This document shows positions 8,065-17,501 of a stretch of DNA of 64,000 bases, in pieces. The position numbers were made by a program, and so were the translations under genes. Below the pieces are notes generated by a model. The model did not search any database, was not told the DNA's origin, and saw only the letters and a program-made list of their open reading frames with translations. Source of the stretch: Pseudomonas purpurea. GTDB lineage: Bacteria; Pseudomonadota; Gammaproteobacteria; Pseudomonadales; Pseudomonadaceae. The stretch spans positions 992,001 through 1,056,000 of the forward strand of contig NZ_CP150918.1 in assembly GCF_039908635.1 (NCBI RefSeq), read 5' to 3'. Position 1 is the stretch's first letter; the number at the start of each line of letters is the position of its first letter.

Positions 8065-9222
8065 TCAGGCCAACGCTGACTCAGCAGGTGAAACGATGCT
8101 GGTCTTGCCCCCACGAGACTTGCCGGAACTCAAATACTCGGCAATCGATTCCTGCGTCACCTCCCCGAGGAACACCCGCTCCGCATCCATCACCGGCAAC
8201 CACGAGCGGTTGAACTCGTACATGCGCGACAGCAGGATGCGCAGGTGTTCGTCATACGCCGCCGTGGCGTTGAACTCGCGCAAATACTGGACGCAGGCGC
8301 CGCCCTGGCGGTGCAGGTCGCGGCGGCGCACGTAGCCCAGCGCCTTGTTGTCGGCGCACGTCACGACTACATAGCGACGGTCCAGTTCGTCCATCAACTC
8401 CAGGGCTTCAGCCACTGGCGTTTCCGGGCTCACTGACGGCGCGTTGTCCGCAGCGTCTTCGGCTTTCACCAGCAACAGACGCTTGAGGGTGCTGTCCTGA
8501 CCGACGAAGTTACTGACAAAGTCATCCGCCGGGTGGGCGAGCAGGGTGTCTGGGTGGTCGATCTGCAACAGCTTGCCGGAGCGGAAGATCGCAATCTTGT
8601 CGCCCAGTTTGATCGCCTCATCAATGTCATGGCTGACCATGATCACGGTCTTGTTCAGCGCACGTTGCATCTCGAAGAACTCGTTCTGGATCATCTCGCG
8701 GTTGATCGGGTCGACCGCGCCGAACGGTTCGTCCATCAACAACAGCGGCGCATCCGCCGCCAACGCACGGATCACGCCGATCCGCTGCTGCTGACCTCCG
8801 GACAGTTCACGCGGGTAGCGATTCAGGTACTGCTTGGGCTCCAGCTTGATCATGCTCATCAACTCGCGGGCGCGGTCGTGGCATTTCTGTTTGTCCCAAC
8901 CCAGCAGGCGCGGAACGATGGTGATGTTTTCCTCAATGGTCATGTTCGGAAACAGACCGATCTGCTGGATCACATAACCGATGTTGCGGCGCAGGGTGAC
9001 CGCGTCGAGGTCGGTGGTGTCTTCGCCGTTGATCAGGATCTTGCCCGAGGTCGGCTTGATCAACCGGTTGATCATTTTCAGCGTGGTGCTTTTGCCGCAA
9101 CCCGATGGCCCGAGGAACACACAGATTTCGCCTTCATTGACGGTCAGGCTTACCGAGTCCACGGCTTTCACATCTTTGCCGTTGCTTTGAAAAGTCTTGG
9201 TCAGGTTTTGAAGTTCGATCAT
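8065..9222 (-). CDS. Osmoprotectant ABC transporter ATP-binding subunit with CBS domains
   Basis: Energises uptake of a quaternary-amine osmoprotectant (glycine betaine, carnitine or choline class). It has 385 residues, start ATG 9222 (AAAGGA upstream). Walker A GPSGCGKST (about 36-44), signature LSGGQQQR, Walker B LLLMDEPFGAVDP and switch VSHD are present. The C-terminal 120 residues carry a CBS-like pair (PVAEALELMDELDRRYVVV; FNRSWLPVMDAERVFLG), typical of OpuCA/ProV and a sensor of ionic strength in that family. It overlaps the upstream permease gene by 4 bases (ATGA). It is the last gene of a four-gene minus-strand operon. Substrate is inferred from family only. Confidence 0.88.
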   Translation of the reverse strand: MIELQNLTKTFQSNGKDVKAVDSVSLTVNEGEICVFLGPSGCGKSTTLKMINRLIKPTSGKILINGEDTTDLDAVTLRRNIGYVIQQIGLFPNMTIEENITIVPRLLGWDKQKCHDRARELMSMIKLEPKQYLNRYPRELSGGQQQRIGVIRALAADAPLLLMDEPFGAVDPINREMIQNEFFEMQRALNKTVIMVSHDIDEAIKLGDKIAIFRSGKLLQIDHPDTLLAHPADDFVSNFVGQDSTLKRLLLVKAEDAADNAPSVSPETPVAEALELMDELDRRYVVVTCADNKALGYVRRRDLHRQGGACVQYLREFNATAAYDEHLRILLSRMYEFNRSWLPVMDAERVFLGEVTQESIAEYLSSGKSRGGKTSIVSPAESALA

Positions 9223-9872
9223 TTGAGCAGTCCTTTTGGAGTCAGCGAACGTTGCAGCCATTGCAGAAGCAGGTCGGCGAAGATAGCCAGGAGACTGACC
9301 AGCACCGCGCCGACGATCAGCATCGACATGTCGCTGCGGCTGATGGAAGCGAGAATGAGCACACCCAGGCCACCGGCGCCGATGGTGGCGGCGATGGTCA
9401 TGACGCCGATGTTCATGACGACGGCGGTGCGCACCCCGGCGAGGATCACCGGTACGGCAATGGGCAGTTCGACCATGCGCAGGCGCTGGCCGAAGGTCAT
9501 GCCGATGCCGCGCGCGGCTTCGCGGATGCCCGGCTCGACGCCGGTCAGCGCCAGGTAGGTGTTACGCATGATGGGCAGCAGCGAATACAGAAACACCGCT
9601 GTGATGGCCGGCATCGGGCCCAGGCCCTGGCCGAACTTGGAGTAGAACGGCAGCAGCAGGCCGAACAGCGCAATCGACGGTACGGTCAGCAGCACCGTGG
9701 CACTGGCTTGCAGTGGACCGGCCAGTGACGGGAAACGCGTCATCAAAATGCCCAGCGGCACGCCGACCAGAATCGCCAGGGTCACGGCAATGCCGACCAG
9801 AGTGATGTGTTGCCAGGTCAGGTGCAGGACAAGCGGCCAGTCCAGGTGGGAAAAGGCGTTGAGAAATTCCAT
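9219..9872 (-). CDS. Osmoprotectant ABC transporter permease (OpuCB-type)
   Basis: Inner-membrane permease of 217 residues with about six hydrophobic segments and the BPD_transp_1 coupling loop near EPGIREAARGIGMTFGQRLR (about 126-145). The segment TVLLTVPSIALFGLLLPFYS is typical of betaine/carnitine permeases. It overlaps the ATPase gene by 4 bases and follows the binding-protein gene by 17, so the operon is translationally tight. It probably pairs with the second permease (10817-11533) as a heterodimer, as in OpuC and YehW/YehY systems. Confidence 0.88.
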   Translation of the reverse strand: MEFLNAFSHLDWPLVLHLTWQHITLVGIAVTLAILVGVPLGILMTRFPSLAGPLQASATVLLTVPSIALFGLLLPFYSKFGQGLGPMPAITAVFLYSLLPIMRNTYLALTGVEPGIREAARGIGMTFGQRLRMVELPIAVPVILAGVRTAVVMNIGVMTIAATIGAGGLGVLILASISRSDMSMLIVGAVLVSLLAIFADLLLQWLQRSLTPKGLLK

Positions 9873-9889
9873 GGCTTTTCTTCCTCCGG

Positions 9890-10792
9890 CTACTGATCAG
9901 AAAGCAAGGGATGTTGGCGCAGGAAATCTGCGGCAACGGATGAAGGGCTTTCGTGGTCGACGTCGACCCGCGCGTTCAACTGGCGCAGGGTTTCGTCATC
10001 GAACAGCTCGGCCAGCGGCTTGAGCTGTTCGGCCAGTTGCGGGTGGGCGTCGAGGTAGACCTGACGCACCACGGGCGCGGCGGTGTAATCCGGGAAGTAA
10101 TGCTTGTCGTCTTCCAGCAGTTTGAGTTTGAAGGCGTTCAGTCGACCGTCGGTGGTGTAGACCAGCCCCGCAAACACCTGGCCGTTGCGCAACGCGGTGT
10201 AGACCAGCCCGGCGTCCATCTGGCGGATATTTTTGCGGGTCAGGTTCATCCCGTAGAGCTTGACCATCCCTTGCAGACCGTCGGAACGGTTGGCGAATTC
10301 GGTGTCCAGGGCCACCAGGTGGTTTTCCTGCTGTTCAGCCTGCAACACCGTGTTCAGCTCGCTGATGGTGTTGATCTGCGGATACGCCTTCGCGGTGGTT
10401 TCTGGTAGCGCGAGGGCGTAGGTATTGCTGAATTTCGACGGGGTGAGCCAGACCAGGCCTTTTTTCGCATCGAGTTCTTTGACCCGTGCGTAGGACTGTT
10501 CGCTGTCGAGTGTCTCCGTCACATGGTTGTAGGCCACCAGCGACACGCCGGTGTATTCCCAGACCAGGTCCAGTTGGCCGCTTTCGTGGGCACTGCGGGC
10601 CAGATTACTGCCCAGACCGCCCGTCACGCGGGTGTCGTAGCCTTTGCTGCGCAGGTATTGGGAGGTGATTTCCGCCAGCAGGGTTTGCTCGGTGAACACC
10701 CGGGCGCCGATGCGGATGACTGGTTTTTCAGCGGCTTGGGCAAATCCTGCGAACAGCAGGACGCAGCCTAGTAAAAAGCTCAATGTCTTCAT
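9890..10792 (-). CDS. Osmoprotectant ABC transporter substrate-binding protein
   Basis: Periplasmic receptor of 300 residues with a clear signal peptide (MKTLSFLLGCVLLFAGFAQA, cut about 20/21). The OpuAC domain begins IRIGARVFTEQTLLAEITSQ; GLGSNLARSAHESGQLDLVW and EYTGV belong to the ligand-binding lobe. Aromatic residues that would cage a quaternary amine are present but cannot be assigned without a structure. GGA lies 7 bases before ATG 10792. The gene lies between the two permease genes, an order closer to OsmU/Yeh-type systems than to the ATPase-first opuCABCD order I recall for other Pseudomonas operons. Confidence 0.88.
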   Translation of the reverse strand: MKTLSFLLGCVLLFAGFAQAAEKPVIRIGARVFTEQTLLAEITSQYLRSKGYDTRVTGGLGSNLARSAHESGQLDLVWEYTGVSLVAYNHVTETLDSEQSYARVKELDAKKGLVWLTPSKFSNTYALALPETTAKAYPQINTISELNTVLQAEQQENHLVALDTEFANRSDGLQGMVKLYGMNLTRKNIRQMDAGLVYTALRNGQVFAGLVYTTDGRLNAFKLKLLEDDKHYFPDYTAAPVVRQVYLDAHPQLAEQLKPLAELFDDETLRQLNARVDVDHESPSSVAADFLRQHPLLSDQ

Positions 10793-10816
10793 GATTATTC
10801 CTTCGCTCAGCCTGAA

Positions 10817-11533
10817 TTAAGACTGGGGTAAACCGCGTTCCAGCCAGAGGCGGCTGGCCAGTGTCACCAGGCCGTCGAGCAGCAACGCCAGCAGGGCGGT
10901 GCAGGCCGCGCCGAGGATCAGTTGCGGCTGATTGTTCAGGGCAATGCCGGGGAAAATCAGGCTGCCCAGGCTGTTGGCGCCGATCAGGAACGCCAGTGGC
11001 GCGGTGCCGACGTTGATCGCCAGCGCGACCCGCACACCACCGACGATGATCGGCACGGCGTTCGGCAGTTCGACCCGCCAGAGCACCTGGCGCGGGGTCA
11101 TGCCGATGCCGACGGCAGCTTCCTTGAGTGAACCCTGAACGTTTTTCAGACCCTCAAAGGTGTTGCGCACGATGGGCAACAGGGAGGCCAGGAACAGCGC
11201 GAAGATGGCGGGGCCGCTGCCGATGCCGAGGATACCCAGGGCGATGGCCAGTACGGCGAGAGGCGGGACGGTGTTGCCGATGTTGAAGAGTTGCATGAAG
11301 CGCTCTGCGCGCCCGACCATGCCGGGTCGGCTGAGCAGGATACCGGCGGGGATGCCCACAACGAGGGCGGCCAGCATGGAAGCGAGGACGAGAATCAGAT
11401 GAGCTTGCAGGTAAAACAACAAATCGTCGCGGTAATGTTCGATCGTGTTGATGCCGATCCAGTGGATCAGCAGGGCCAGAAGGGCGACGACAACCGCTCC
11501 TCCTATCAGCCCTTTGCCATAGCGAATAGCCAC
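10817..11533 (-). CDS. Osmoprotectant ABC transporter permease (OpuCD-type)
   Basis: First gene of the transporter operon. I choose GTG 11533 (AGGAG 7 bases upstream), giving 238 residues, the normal length; the frame is open up to 11659 but that extension has no hydrophobic or family features. About six membrane helices are present, and the coupling loop is LKEAAVGIGMTPRQVLWRVE. VPPLAVLAIALGILGIGSGP is a family-typical helix. It probably pairs with the permease at 9219-9872. Confidence 0.87.
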   Translation of the reverse strand: MAIRYGKGLIGGAVVVALLALLIHWIGINTIEHYRDDLLFYLQAHLILVLASMLAALVVGIPAGILLSRPGMVGRAERFMQLFNIGNTVPPLAVLAIALGILGIGSGPAIFALFLASLLPIVRNTFEGLKNVQGSLKEAAVGIGMTPRQVLWRVELPNAVPIIVGGVRVALAINVGTAPLAFLIGANSLGSLIFPGIALNNQPQLILGAACTALLALLLDGLVTLASRLWLERGLPQS

Positions 11534-11862
11534 AGGCGGACTCCTTTTTTTCTGTCGGCGAACACTTTTTCGCGTGGCTATGCCATTCCTGGCTGCCGAA
11601 AAAGTGATCGCGAGAAGCAGCTCGTTCGATGCCGGCAATGCGGCAAGAGATCGAGCCATAAGCGCAGCCCCGTCAGGCTGACTTGCTGATATTTCAGCCC
11701 CTGACGGTAAGCCGTAACAGGGGAGTGGACGTCTCGACTGTTTAAAAGGTTCCCATCATGTGCGGCATTTAGCCACCCCTGATGTGCTCAACGGTTCGGT
11801 TCTTGAGGCAAGTTGGGCTATAATCGCGGCCCTTTTTTGAATCACCTGCCAGGCGATTTCCC
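11534..11862. other. Divergent spacer between the osmoprotectant operon and prfC
   Basis: This gap carries the promoter region of the minus-strand transporter operon and the prfC promoter. A short hairpin-capable stretch (CCCCTGACGGTAAGCCGT...CAGGGG) is at 11698-11722. I see no gene here. Confidence 0.5.
11819..11824 (+). promoter_or_regulatory. Probable -10 element of prfC
   Basis: A perfect TATAAT lies 38 bases before the prfC ATG. The matching -35 is weak (TTGAGG-like, non-standard spacing), so this is a likely sigma-70 -10 box rather than a proven promoter. Confidence 0.55.
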
Positions 11863-13446
11863 ATGACCAAACAGGCCGCCGAAGTCGCGAAACGCCGCAC
11901 TTTCGCCATTATTTCCCACCCCGATGCGGGTAAGACCACCATCACCGAGAAGCTCTTGCTGATGGGCAAGGCGATTGCCGTTGCCGGTACGGTGAAGTCT
12001 CGCAAATCCGACCGCCATGCCACCTCCGACTGGATGGAAATGGAAAAGCAGCGTGGTATCTCGATTACCACGTCGGTCATGCAGTTCCCGTATCGCGATC
12101 ACATGATCAACCTGCTCGACACCCCGGGCCACGAAGACTTCTCGGAGGACACCTACCGTACCCTGACGGCGGTCGATTCGGCCCTGATGGTCCTCGACGG
12201 CGGTAAGGGTGTAGAGCCACGTACCATTGCGCTGATGGACGTTTGCCGTTTGCGTGACACGCCGATTGTCAGCTTCATCAACAAACTCGACCGTGACATC
12301 CGCGACCCGATCGAACTGCTCGACGAGATCGAAGCCGTCCTGAAGATCAAGGCTGCGCCGATCACCTGGCCGATTGGTTGCTACCGCGACTTCAAAGGCG
12401 TTTATCACCTCGCCGACGACTACATCATCGTCTACACCGCTGGCCACGGCCACGAGCGGACCGACGTGAAAATCATCGAGAAGCTCGACTCCGATGAAGC
12501 CCGCGCCCACTTGGGTGACGAGTACGACCGCTTCGTCGAACAGCTTGAACTAGTGCAAGGGGCTTGCCACGAATTCAACCAGCAGGAGTTCATGGACGGC
12601 CAACTGACCCCGGTGTTCTTCGGTACTGCGCTGGGCAACTTCGGTGTCGATCACGTGCTCGACGCCGTGGTCAACTGGGCGCCGAAACCGCTGGCCCGCG
12701 TTGCCAACGAGCGCACCGTGGAACCGGTGGAAGAGAAATTCGCCGGTTTCGTGTTCAAGATCCAGGCGAACATGGACCCGAAACACCGCGACCGTATTGC
12801 CTTCATGCGTATCTGCTCCGGCAAGTACGAAAAAGGCATGAAGATGCGCCACGTACGCACCGGCAAGGACGTGCGGATCGGCGACGCGCTGACCTTCTTC
12901 TCCTCGGAGCGTGAGCAACTGGAAGAAGCCTTTGCAGGCGACATCATCGGTTTGCACAACCACGGCACTATCCAGATCGGCGACACCTTCACCGAAGGCG
13001 AAGTCCTGGGTTTCACCGGCATCCCGCACTTCGCCCCGGAACTGTTCCGTCGCGTACGCCTGAAAGACCCGCTGAAATCCAAGCAACTGCGCCAGGGCCT
13101 GCAACAGTTGGCCGAAGAAGGCGCGACCCAGGTGTTCTTCCCGACTCGCAGCAACGACATCATCCTCGGCGCCGTCGGTGTGCTGCAGTTCGATGTGGTC
13201 GCCAGCCGTTTGAAAGAGGAATACAAGGTCGAGTGCTCCTACGAGCCGATCACCGTGTGGTCCGCCCGCTGGATCGATTGCAGCGACAAGAAGAAACTTG
13301 AGGAATTCACCAACAAGGCCGTGGAAAACCTCGCGGTCGACGGCGGTGGTCACCTGACCTACCTGGCCCCGACACGGGTCAACCTGGCGCTGATGGAAGA
13401 ACGCTGGCCGGACGTGAAATTCCGTGCGACGCGTGAGCATCACTAA
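11863..13446 (+). CDS. prfC: Peptide chain release factor 3
   Basis: Translational GTPase that removes RF1/RF2 from the ribosome after peptide release. It has 527 residues, full length. The G motifs are G1 SHPDAGKTT (about 19-27), G2 region [10 protein letters not shown]3 [15 protein letters not shown]4 [23 protein letters not shown] is diagnostic of RF3 as opposed to EF-G. A monocistronic unit with its own promoter and a strong terminator. Nothing is unusual in the coding sequence. Confidence 0.97.
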   Translation: MTKQAAEVAKRRTFAIISHPDAGKTTITEKLLLMGKAIAVAGTVKSRKSDRHATSDWMEMEKQRGISITTSVMQFPYRDHMINLLDTPGHEDFSEDTYRTLTAVDSALMVLDGGKGVEPRTIALMDVCRLRDTPIVSFINKLDRDIRDPIELLDEIEAVLKIKAAPITWPIGCYRDFKGVYHLADDYIIVYTAGHGHERTDVKIIEKLDSDEARAHLGDEYDRFVEQLELVQGACHEFNQQEFMDGQLTPVFFGTALGNFGVDHVLDAVVNWAPKPLARVANERTVEPVEEKFAGFVFKIQANMDPKHRDRIAFMRICSGKYEKGMKMRHVRTGKDVRIGDALTFFSSEREQLEEAFAGDIIGLHNHGTIQIGDTFTEGEVLGFTGIPHFAPELFRRVRLKDPLKSKQLRQGLQQLAEEGATQVFFPTRSNDIILGAVGVLQFDVVASRLKEEYKVECSYEPITVWSARWIDCSDKKKLEEFTNKAVENLAVDGGGHLTYLAPTRVNLALMEERWPDVKFRATREHH

Positions 13447-13467
13447 GCGCTGACGGGTAATGTTCGA

Positions 13468-13499
13468 AAGCCCACTGTGAAAGCAGTGGGCTTTTTTTT
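13468..13499 (+). terminator. Rho-independent terminator of prfC
   Basis: AAGCCCACTG / CAGTGGGCTT stem, 6-base loop, then a run of eight T, 21 bases after the prfC stop. Confidence 0.93.
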
Positions 13500-13711
13500 G
13501 CTTGTTGTCCCGTCCTGAATAAGGATGTTTTCAGCGTGCCAAGAGCGTTTGCTCGGTGGTGCTTTGTAGGTTTTTTTCCTGTCCCGTGTAGCTGCGTTCC
13601 CGATTTCTTTTTTCGAGCCTTTTTTGCACGACAACGGAGCTGTTGATAGCTAGCTTCAAGTGAGTAAATCGCAGGTGCTGCGACGGCCCACGAGCATAAG
13701 GAGTCGGCACA

Positions 13712-15097
13712 ATGGATATGGTAAAAGCCAACGTTGCAATGCAGGCAAGACAATCGTCCTCCACTGCTATTCCTGTCATTGAGCGCTACTACGACTTGAT
13801 TGTCAGCAGTGCGGGTGACTTTGAAATCAGTAGTTCGGATGATGAGTTCGAACCGTCCATGCGGTTACCGGAACTGGACGGTCGCATGCGTGAATTTCTT
13901 TCTGTCGCCACTGCGCAATTTTTCGAGATGGGAACGTACCGCGGGATGCCGCTGCGTTTGTTGGACCTGCGGCAAAACGCCAATACCCAAACGACCAAGA
14001 CGTTCGCCTCGACGCTGATCGTTGCGAGAGCTGTTCGTCATATCCAGGAGACGGGCGACTCCATCCTGTTGTTTTCTCCCTCTTCCGGTAATAAGGCCAT
14101 TGCACTGCGTGACGCGGTGTTACGTGCACTGAAAGCCAGGTTGGTTCATCCGGAGCAATTGCGCATTGTCACGCTGACACCGGCCCAAACGATTGGGAAA
14201 TTACGCAAAACCGAGCTTTATGATGATCCTCGCTTGCGCATCCTGAACCCCATTTTTGTTCTTGATACGATGTCGCCAGAGGCCGTAAAGGTCATTGGGC
14301 AGCAGTTTAAAAAACTCTTCAACCAAAGCCCTCTCAACGAACTGAAACTGTGGCATTCGCTGCGACTCGAGAACTACCGCTTTTCTGATCAGGCTCGGGC
14401 ATTTTTTGACTTCGAATATGGCGATGCCTGGGATTCTGACCGCCGAACCGTACATGTCCATGCAGTTTCCAGTGCCTATGGTCTTTTGGGCTACTGCTCA
14501 GGTGTAGAGGTATTGAAAAAGCACAAACAGCAGGTATCCACGCCTTCCTTCCTGCTGGTTCAGCATCTGTCGACCAGTGACATGGTTTTGCACCTGCTCG
14601 ATGGAAATTTCGAGGGTGTTTCTACCCCGGCTTATACCCAGGCATCGAACGGTTTATGGGTTCAATCTGAATCACCGCACTTCCCAGAGACCACATGGAG
14701 TCCGGATGAAGTGCTTGAGCCAACGTTCTATACCCATCTACCGCCCACAGCAGTGGAAATGACTGAGCAGGTCAAGGCCAATGGCGGTTCGGGGATCGTT
14801 GTTTCGCTTTATGAATGTATGCAGCGCTACAGCGAATGTGCCCAATTGTTGGCTGATACGCCAGTGAAGTTGCCCAGCGATCCTCGGGATCTGAAAGAGT
14901 GGTCATTGGTTATGGCAATGACCGGTTGCCTGAATGCAATCGACCGCCAACTGTTGGATGGGATGGATGGATGCACTATTCACGCTTCGGGCTCCTATGG
15001 CCTGAACGACTATGAGCCTGTTCCTGCTGAGGGGTTGGTTTACATTGGCACAGCTGAAGAAATGATGGAAAACCTTCGTACGCCTCGTTCTCCATGA
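13712..15097 (+). CDS. PLP fold-II enzyme-like protein (threonine-synthase/cysteine-synthase type), function unknown
   Basis: A 461-residue protein, start ATG 13712 with AAGGAG 8 bases upstream. The N-terminal third shows the signature order of beta-family PLP enzymes: a possible Schiff-base lysine in NTQTTKTFASTL (about K98), then the phosphate-binding-like loop FSPSSGNKAIAL (about 121-132), then RIVTLTPAQTIGKLRKTELY, like the mobilisable small domain of threonine synthase. The rest is divergent. It may belong to a domain-of-unknown-function group related to threonine synthase. The stop overlaps the next start (ATGA), so it is translationally coupled to the GNAT gene. Likely role: making or modifying an amino acid; substrate unknown. 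Confidence 0.6.
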   Translation: MDMVKANVAMQARQSSSTAIPVIERYYDLIVSSAGDFEISSSDDEFEPSMRLPELDGRMREFLSVATAQFFEMGTYRGMPLRLLDLRQNANTQTTKTFASTLIVARAVRHIQETGDSILLFSPSSGNKAIALRDAVLRALKARLVHPEQLRIVTLTPAQTIGKLRKTELYDDPRLRILNPIFVLDTMSPEAVKVIGQQFKKLFNQSPLNELKLWHSLRLENYRFSDQARAFFDFEYGDAWDSDRRTVHVHAVSSAYGLLGYCSGVEVLKKHKQQVSTPSFLLVQHLSTSDMVLHLLDGNFEGVSTPAYTQASNGLWVQSESPHFPETTWSPDEVLEPTFYTHLPPTAVEMTEQVKANGGSGIVVSLYECMQRYSECAQLLADTPVKLPSDPRDLKEWSLVMAMTGCLNAIDRQLLDGMDGCTIHASGSYGLNDYEPVPAEGLVYIGTAEEMMENLRTPRSP

Positions 15098-16146
15098 AGG
15101 CTGATCTCGTCGTGGCGCAGAAGGCACTGTTTCATTTTCGTATGTCTCGTGGATGCTCCAAAGCCGGAGAACCAGCAAGCATTATCTATCTGGGAGTGAA
15201 AGAGGGCCTGACCTACATCGCACCCTTTGTGGAACAGTGCTTTTTCGAGCGTTCAAGTGTCGAGCAGGAAGGAACTTTGGAGTTAACTCAACTGGGGGCC
15301 TTTCTGCAGCAGGCTCAAGTTGACATGACTTTCTTGATGGCGCCTTGTGACACTCTCCGGCAGTGCTATCAGTCTGGCGATATCGTAGGTGTAAGTCGCA
15401 TTCATCAGGAGGTTGATGTTTCCTGTGGGTGGGAATACGTGCTGAGCCAGCTCTCCCAGCGTGAAAACAAGCGTCGGGTTCTGTCCGTTGAGCAAGGTTT
15501 TCACTTCGATGTTTCGTTTGAAGACGAAGACTTCTACTACTTCTATCGTGCTATGCATGCCCCAACGATGAATGCTCGCTATGGTCGATTTGCCCGAAGT
15601 GTGCAAGAGCAGGAGGCGTATCAGGCGTTGTTCAAGCGTGGGGTTCTGTTTCGCGTGTATCAGGGGGATGAGTGGGTGGCGGGGAGTGTTTCTCATATTG
15701 AGGAGTCTACCCGCACGCTGAACGCTCGGTTGATCGGTGTGAAAAGTGGTGCGGCGATTTATCGCGACAATGGGGCGCAGAACTATGTCTACCACTCAAT
15801 CCTCGAATGGGCGGCTACTCAGCCGTCGATCAATCGTGTTGACTTCCAGGGGTGTGAGCCGTTTCTGAGCAAAGGTACTTTCCAGTACAAGAAGCGTTTT
15901 GGCACCCGAGCAGTTATTCCGGACAATGCATTTGGTCACTGGCGGTTATTGATTCGGGTGCAAGCGCTTAGCGCTTCTACCAGGCAATTCCTGATTAACA
16001 ACCCACTTCTTGGAGAGGATGAAGAGGGTGGCTTACAGGCACAGTATTTTTTCGATGCAAAGCATGCCGTCCGCTCTGATATTCCTTTCGCCTCCAAGGG
16101 TATAGACAGCAGGGTGTGCCATAACCTGGATCATTTGCATGACTAG
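15094..16146 (+). CDS. GNAT/FemX-like acyl- or aminoacyl-transferase
   Basis: A 350-residue protein, overlapping the PLP-like gene by 4 bases. The C-terminal half has the layout of the BioF2/FemX-type GNAT fold: GVLFRVYQGDEWVAGSVSH (about 189-207), RDNGAQNYVYHSILEWA (about 227-243), then RVDFQGCEPFLSKGTFQYKK (about 249-268) and RFGTRAV. Members transfer acyl or aminoacyl groups to amines. The N-terminal half is probably a second, degenerate GNAT domain. It has no membrane segments. With the neighbouring genes it suggests assembly of an acylated or dipeptide-like product. The acceptor and donor cannot be named. Confidence 0.62.
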   Translation: MKADLVVAQKALFHFRMSRGCSKAGEPASIIYLGVKEGLTYIAPFVEQCFFERSSVEQEGTLELTQLGAFLQQAQVDMTFLMAPCDTLRQCYQSGDIVGVSRIHQEVDVSCGWEYVLSQLSQRENKRRVLSVEQGFHFDVSFEDEDFYYFYRAMHAPTMNARYGRFARSVQEQEAYQALFKRGVLFRVYQGDEWVAGSVSHIEESTRTLNARLIGVKSGAAIYRDNGAQNYVYHSILEWAATQPSINRVDFQGCEPFLSKGTFQYKKRFGTRAVIPDNAFGHWRLLIRVQALSASTRQFLINNPLLGEDEEGGLQAQYFFDAKHAVRSDIPFASKGIDSRVCHNLDHLHD

Positions 16147-17317
16147 GTGGTTCGCCCCTTTTGCCCGGCTGTATACGTACTTCTGCCCAATGGCCTGGGT
16201 GCTTGCCGCACTGATTTTCATCAGTCGATTGAGTGCCATGGTCAAATTGTTCATGGCGTTGTATCTGCGCCAGGCGCTAGGGCTGCCAATCGAAACCGTC
16301 GGTTGGTTGTTGTCGGGGTATGGCGCAGGGTTATTGATCGGCTCCATGGGCGGTGGCCTGTTAAGCGACCATGTGTCTTCGTCACGGCTCACGTCTGCAC
16401 TGTTCTTTGTATCTGCATGGGTATTGATTGCATTAGGGTTGGTCACGACCCTGTCTGTGCTGGCGGGGCTATTGCTGTTTAGTGGTTTACTCGATGGAGC
16501 GATTCGTACGTTACATCAGCGTTTGATCATGGAGTATTGCCAGGTTTCACAGCGTGCTCGCACGCAATCATTGAACCGTGTTGCCAGTAATCTGGGTATG
16601 GCGGTGGCAGGTGTGATGGGGGGCGTCCTGGCACAGGTGGATTTTCGTTGGGTGTTTTTTGCCAGTGCGGCCATGACACTTTCAGCGTTGATCTGGTTTG
16701 TTGGGGCGACACTCCATCGAGAGGTCCAGCCGCTGGATGAGTGTCCTGATACGGGGGGACGTACACCGTATAACGACAGAGCCTTTCTTTGGTTGTTGGC
16801 AGCCAGCGTTTTGCTCGGTCTTGCCTTTGAACCGGTGTACAGCATGCTGGGTAACTACTTGCTTGATTACTACCAACTGGGCGCTGAGATCATTGGATGG
16901 CAATTTGCGCTCAATGCCCTGTTAGTGGTGGTTCTGCAAATTCCTTTATCTCATTGGTGTGAACGCTGGGGTGCGCGTTGGCAACTGCTGGCAGGTAGCC
17001 TTTTGTTGGCTTGTGGGCTCGGAATGCTACCTTTTGGCTCCGGGGTGTTTTATGTCTGTCTGTCGACAGTGATTTGGACGATTGGCGAGATTCTGTTCAT
17101 GCCAACCCTTAACGTACTGGTTATGCAGCGTGCGCAAACGGGGAGGAGCGGGCACTACTTTGGACTTTTCTCCATGTGCTGGAGCGCCAGTGTGCTGGTC
17201 TCTCCAACGCTCGGTGGCCAACTCTACGGTTATTTTGGTGGTCACAGCGTCTGGTTTGGCTGCGCGATACTGGCCATGTTGTCGATACCGCTGGTCTATC
17301 GCTCTGTTCCGTCCTGA
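16139..17317 (+). CDS. MFS exporter of the PLP/GNAT cassette
   Basis: A 392-residue major-facilitator protein with about twelve membrane segments. The MFS loop motif is GGGLLSDHVSSSRL (about 72-85), and PLSHWCERWGARWQLLAGS is the matching loop after the central gap. It resembles MdtH/YceL-type multidrug exporters. The start overlaps the GNAT gene end by 8 bases, so all three genes are translationally coupled. It most probably exports the cassette's product, giving secretion and self-protection; this is inference from context. Confidence 0.8.
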   Translation: MTRWFAPFARLYTYFCPMAWVLAALIFISRLSAMVKLFMALYLRQALGLPIETVGWLLSGYGAGLLIGSMGGGLLSDHVSSSRLTSALFFVSAWVLIALGLVTTLSVLAGLLLFSGLLDGAIRTLHQRLIMEYCQVSQRARTQSLNRVASNLGMAVAGVMGGVLAQVDFRWVFFASAAMTLSALIWFVGATLHREVQPLDECPDTGGRTPYNDRAFLWLLAASVLLGLAFEPVYSMLGNYLLDYYQLGAEIIGWQFALNALLVVVLQIPLSHWCERWGARWQLLAGSLLLACGLGMLPFGSGVFYVCLSTVIWTIGEILFMPTLNVLVMQRAQTGRSGHYFGLFSMCWSASVLVSPTLGGQLYGYFGGHSVWFGCAILAMLSIPLVYRSVPS

Positions 17318-17501
17318 AAATAACCGCTCGCGATAGTCATTAGTCCAAACCGGTCTTTTGGCAAAGGGCATTTAATGCGCTTCGTTAGCGTCCTATCTGG
17401 AGAATCCGGTCTATCCAGACTAGATTTCAGACAGCGCTACGGTCGTTGGGAAAACGGTCTGTGGCCACTCATGATTCACCTACGAAAGGATGAAATCGGC
17501 T

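Noticed and set aside
8065..11533. Assigning opuCABCD names to the osmoprotectant operon
   Set aside because: The order (permease, receptor, permease, ATPase) differs from the opuC order I recall, and the substrate cannot be read from sequence.
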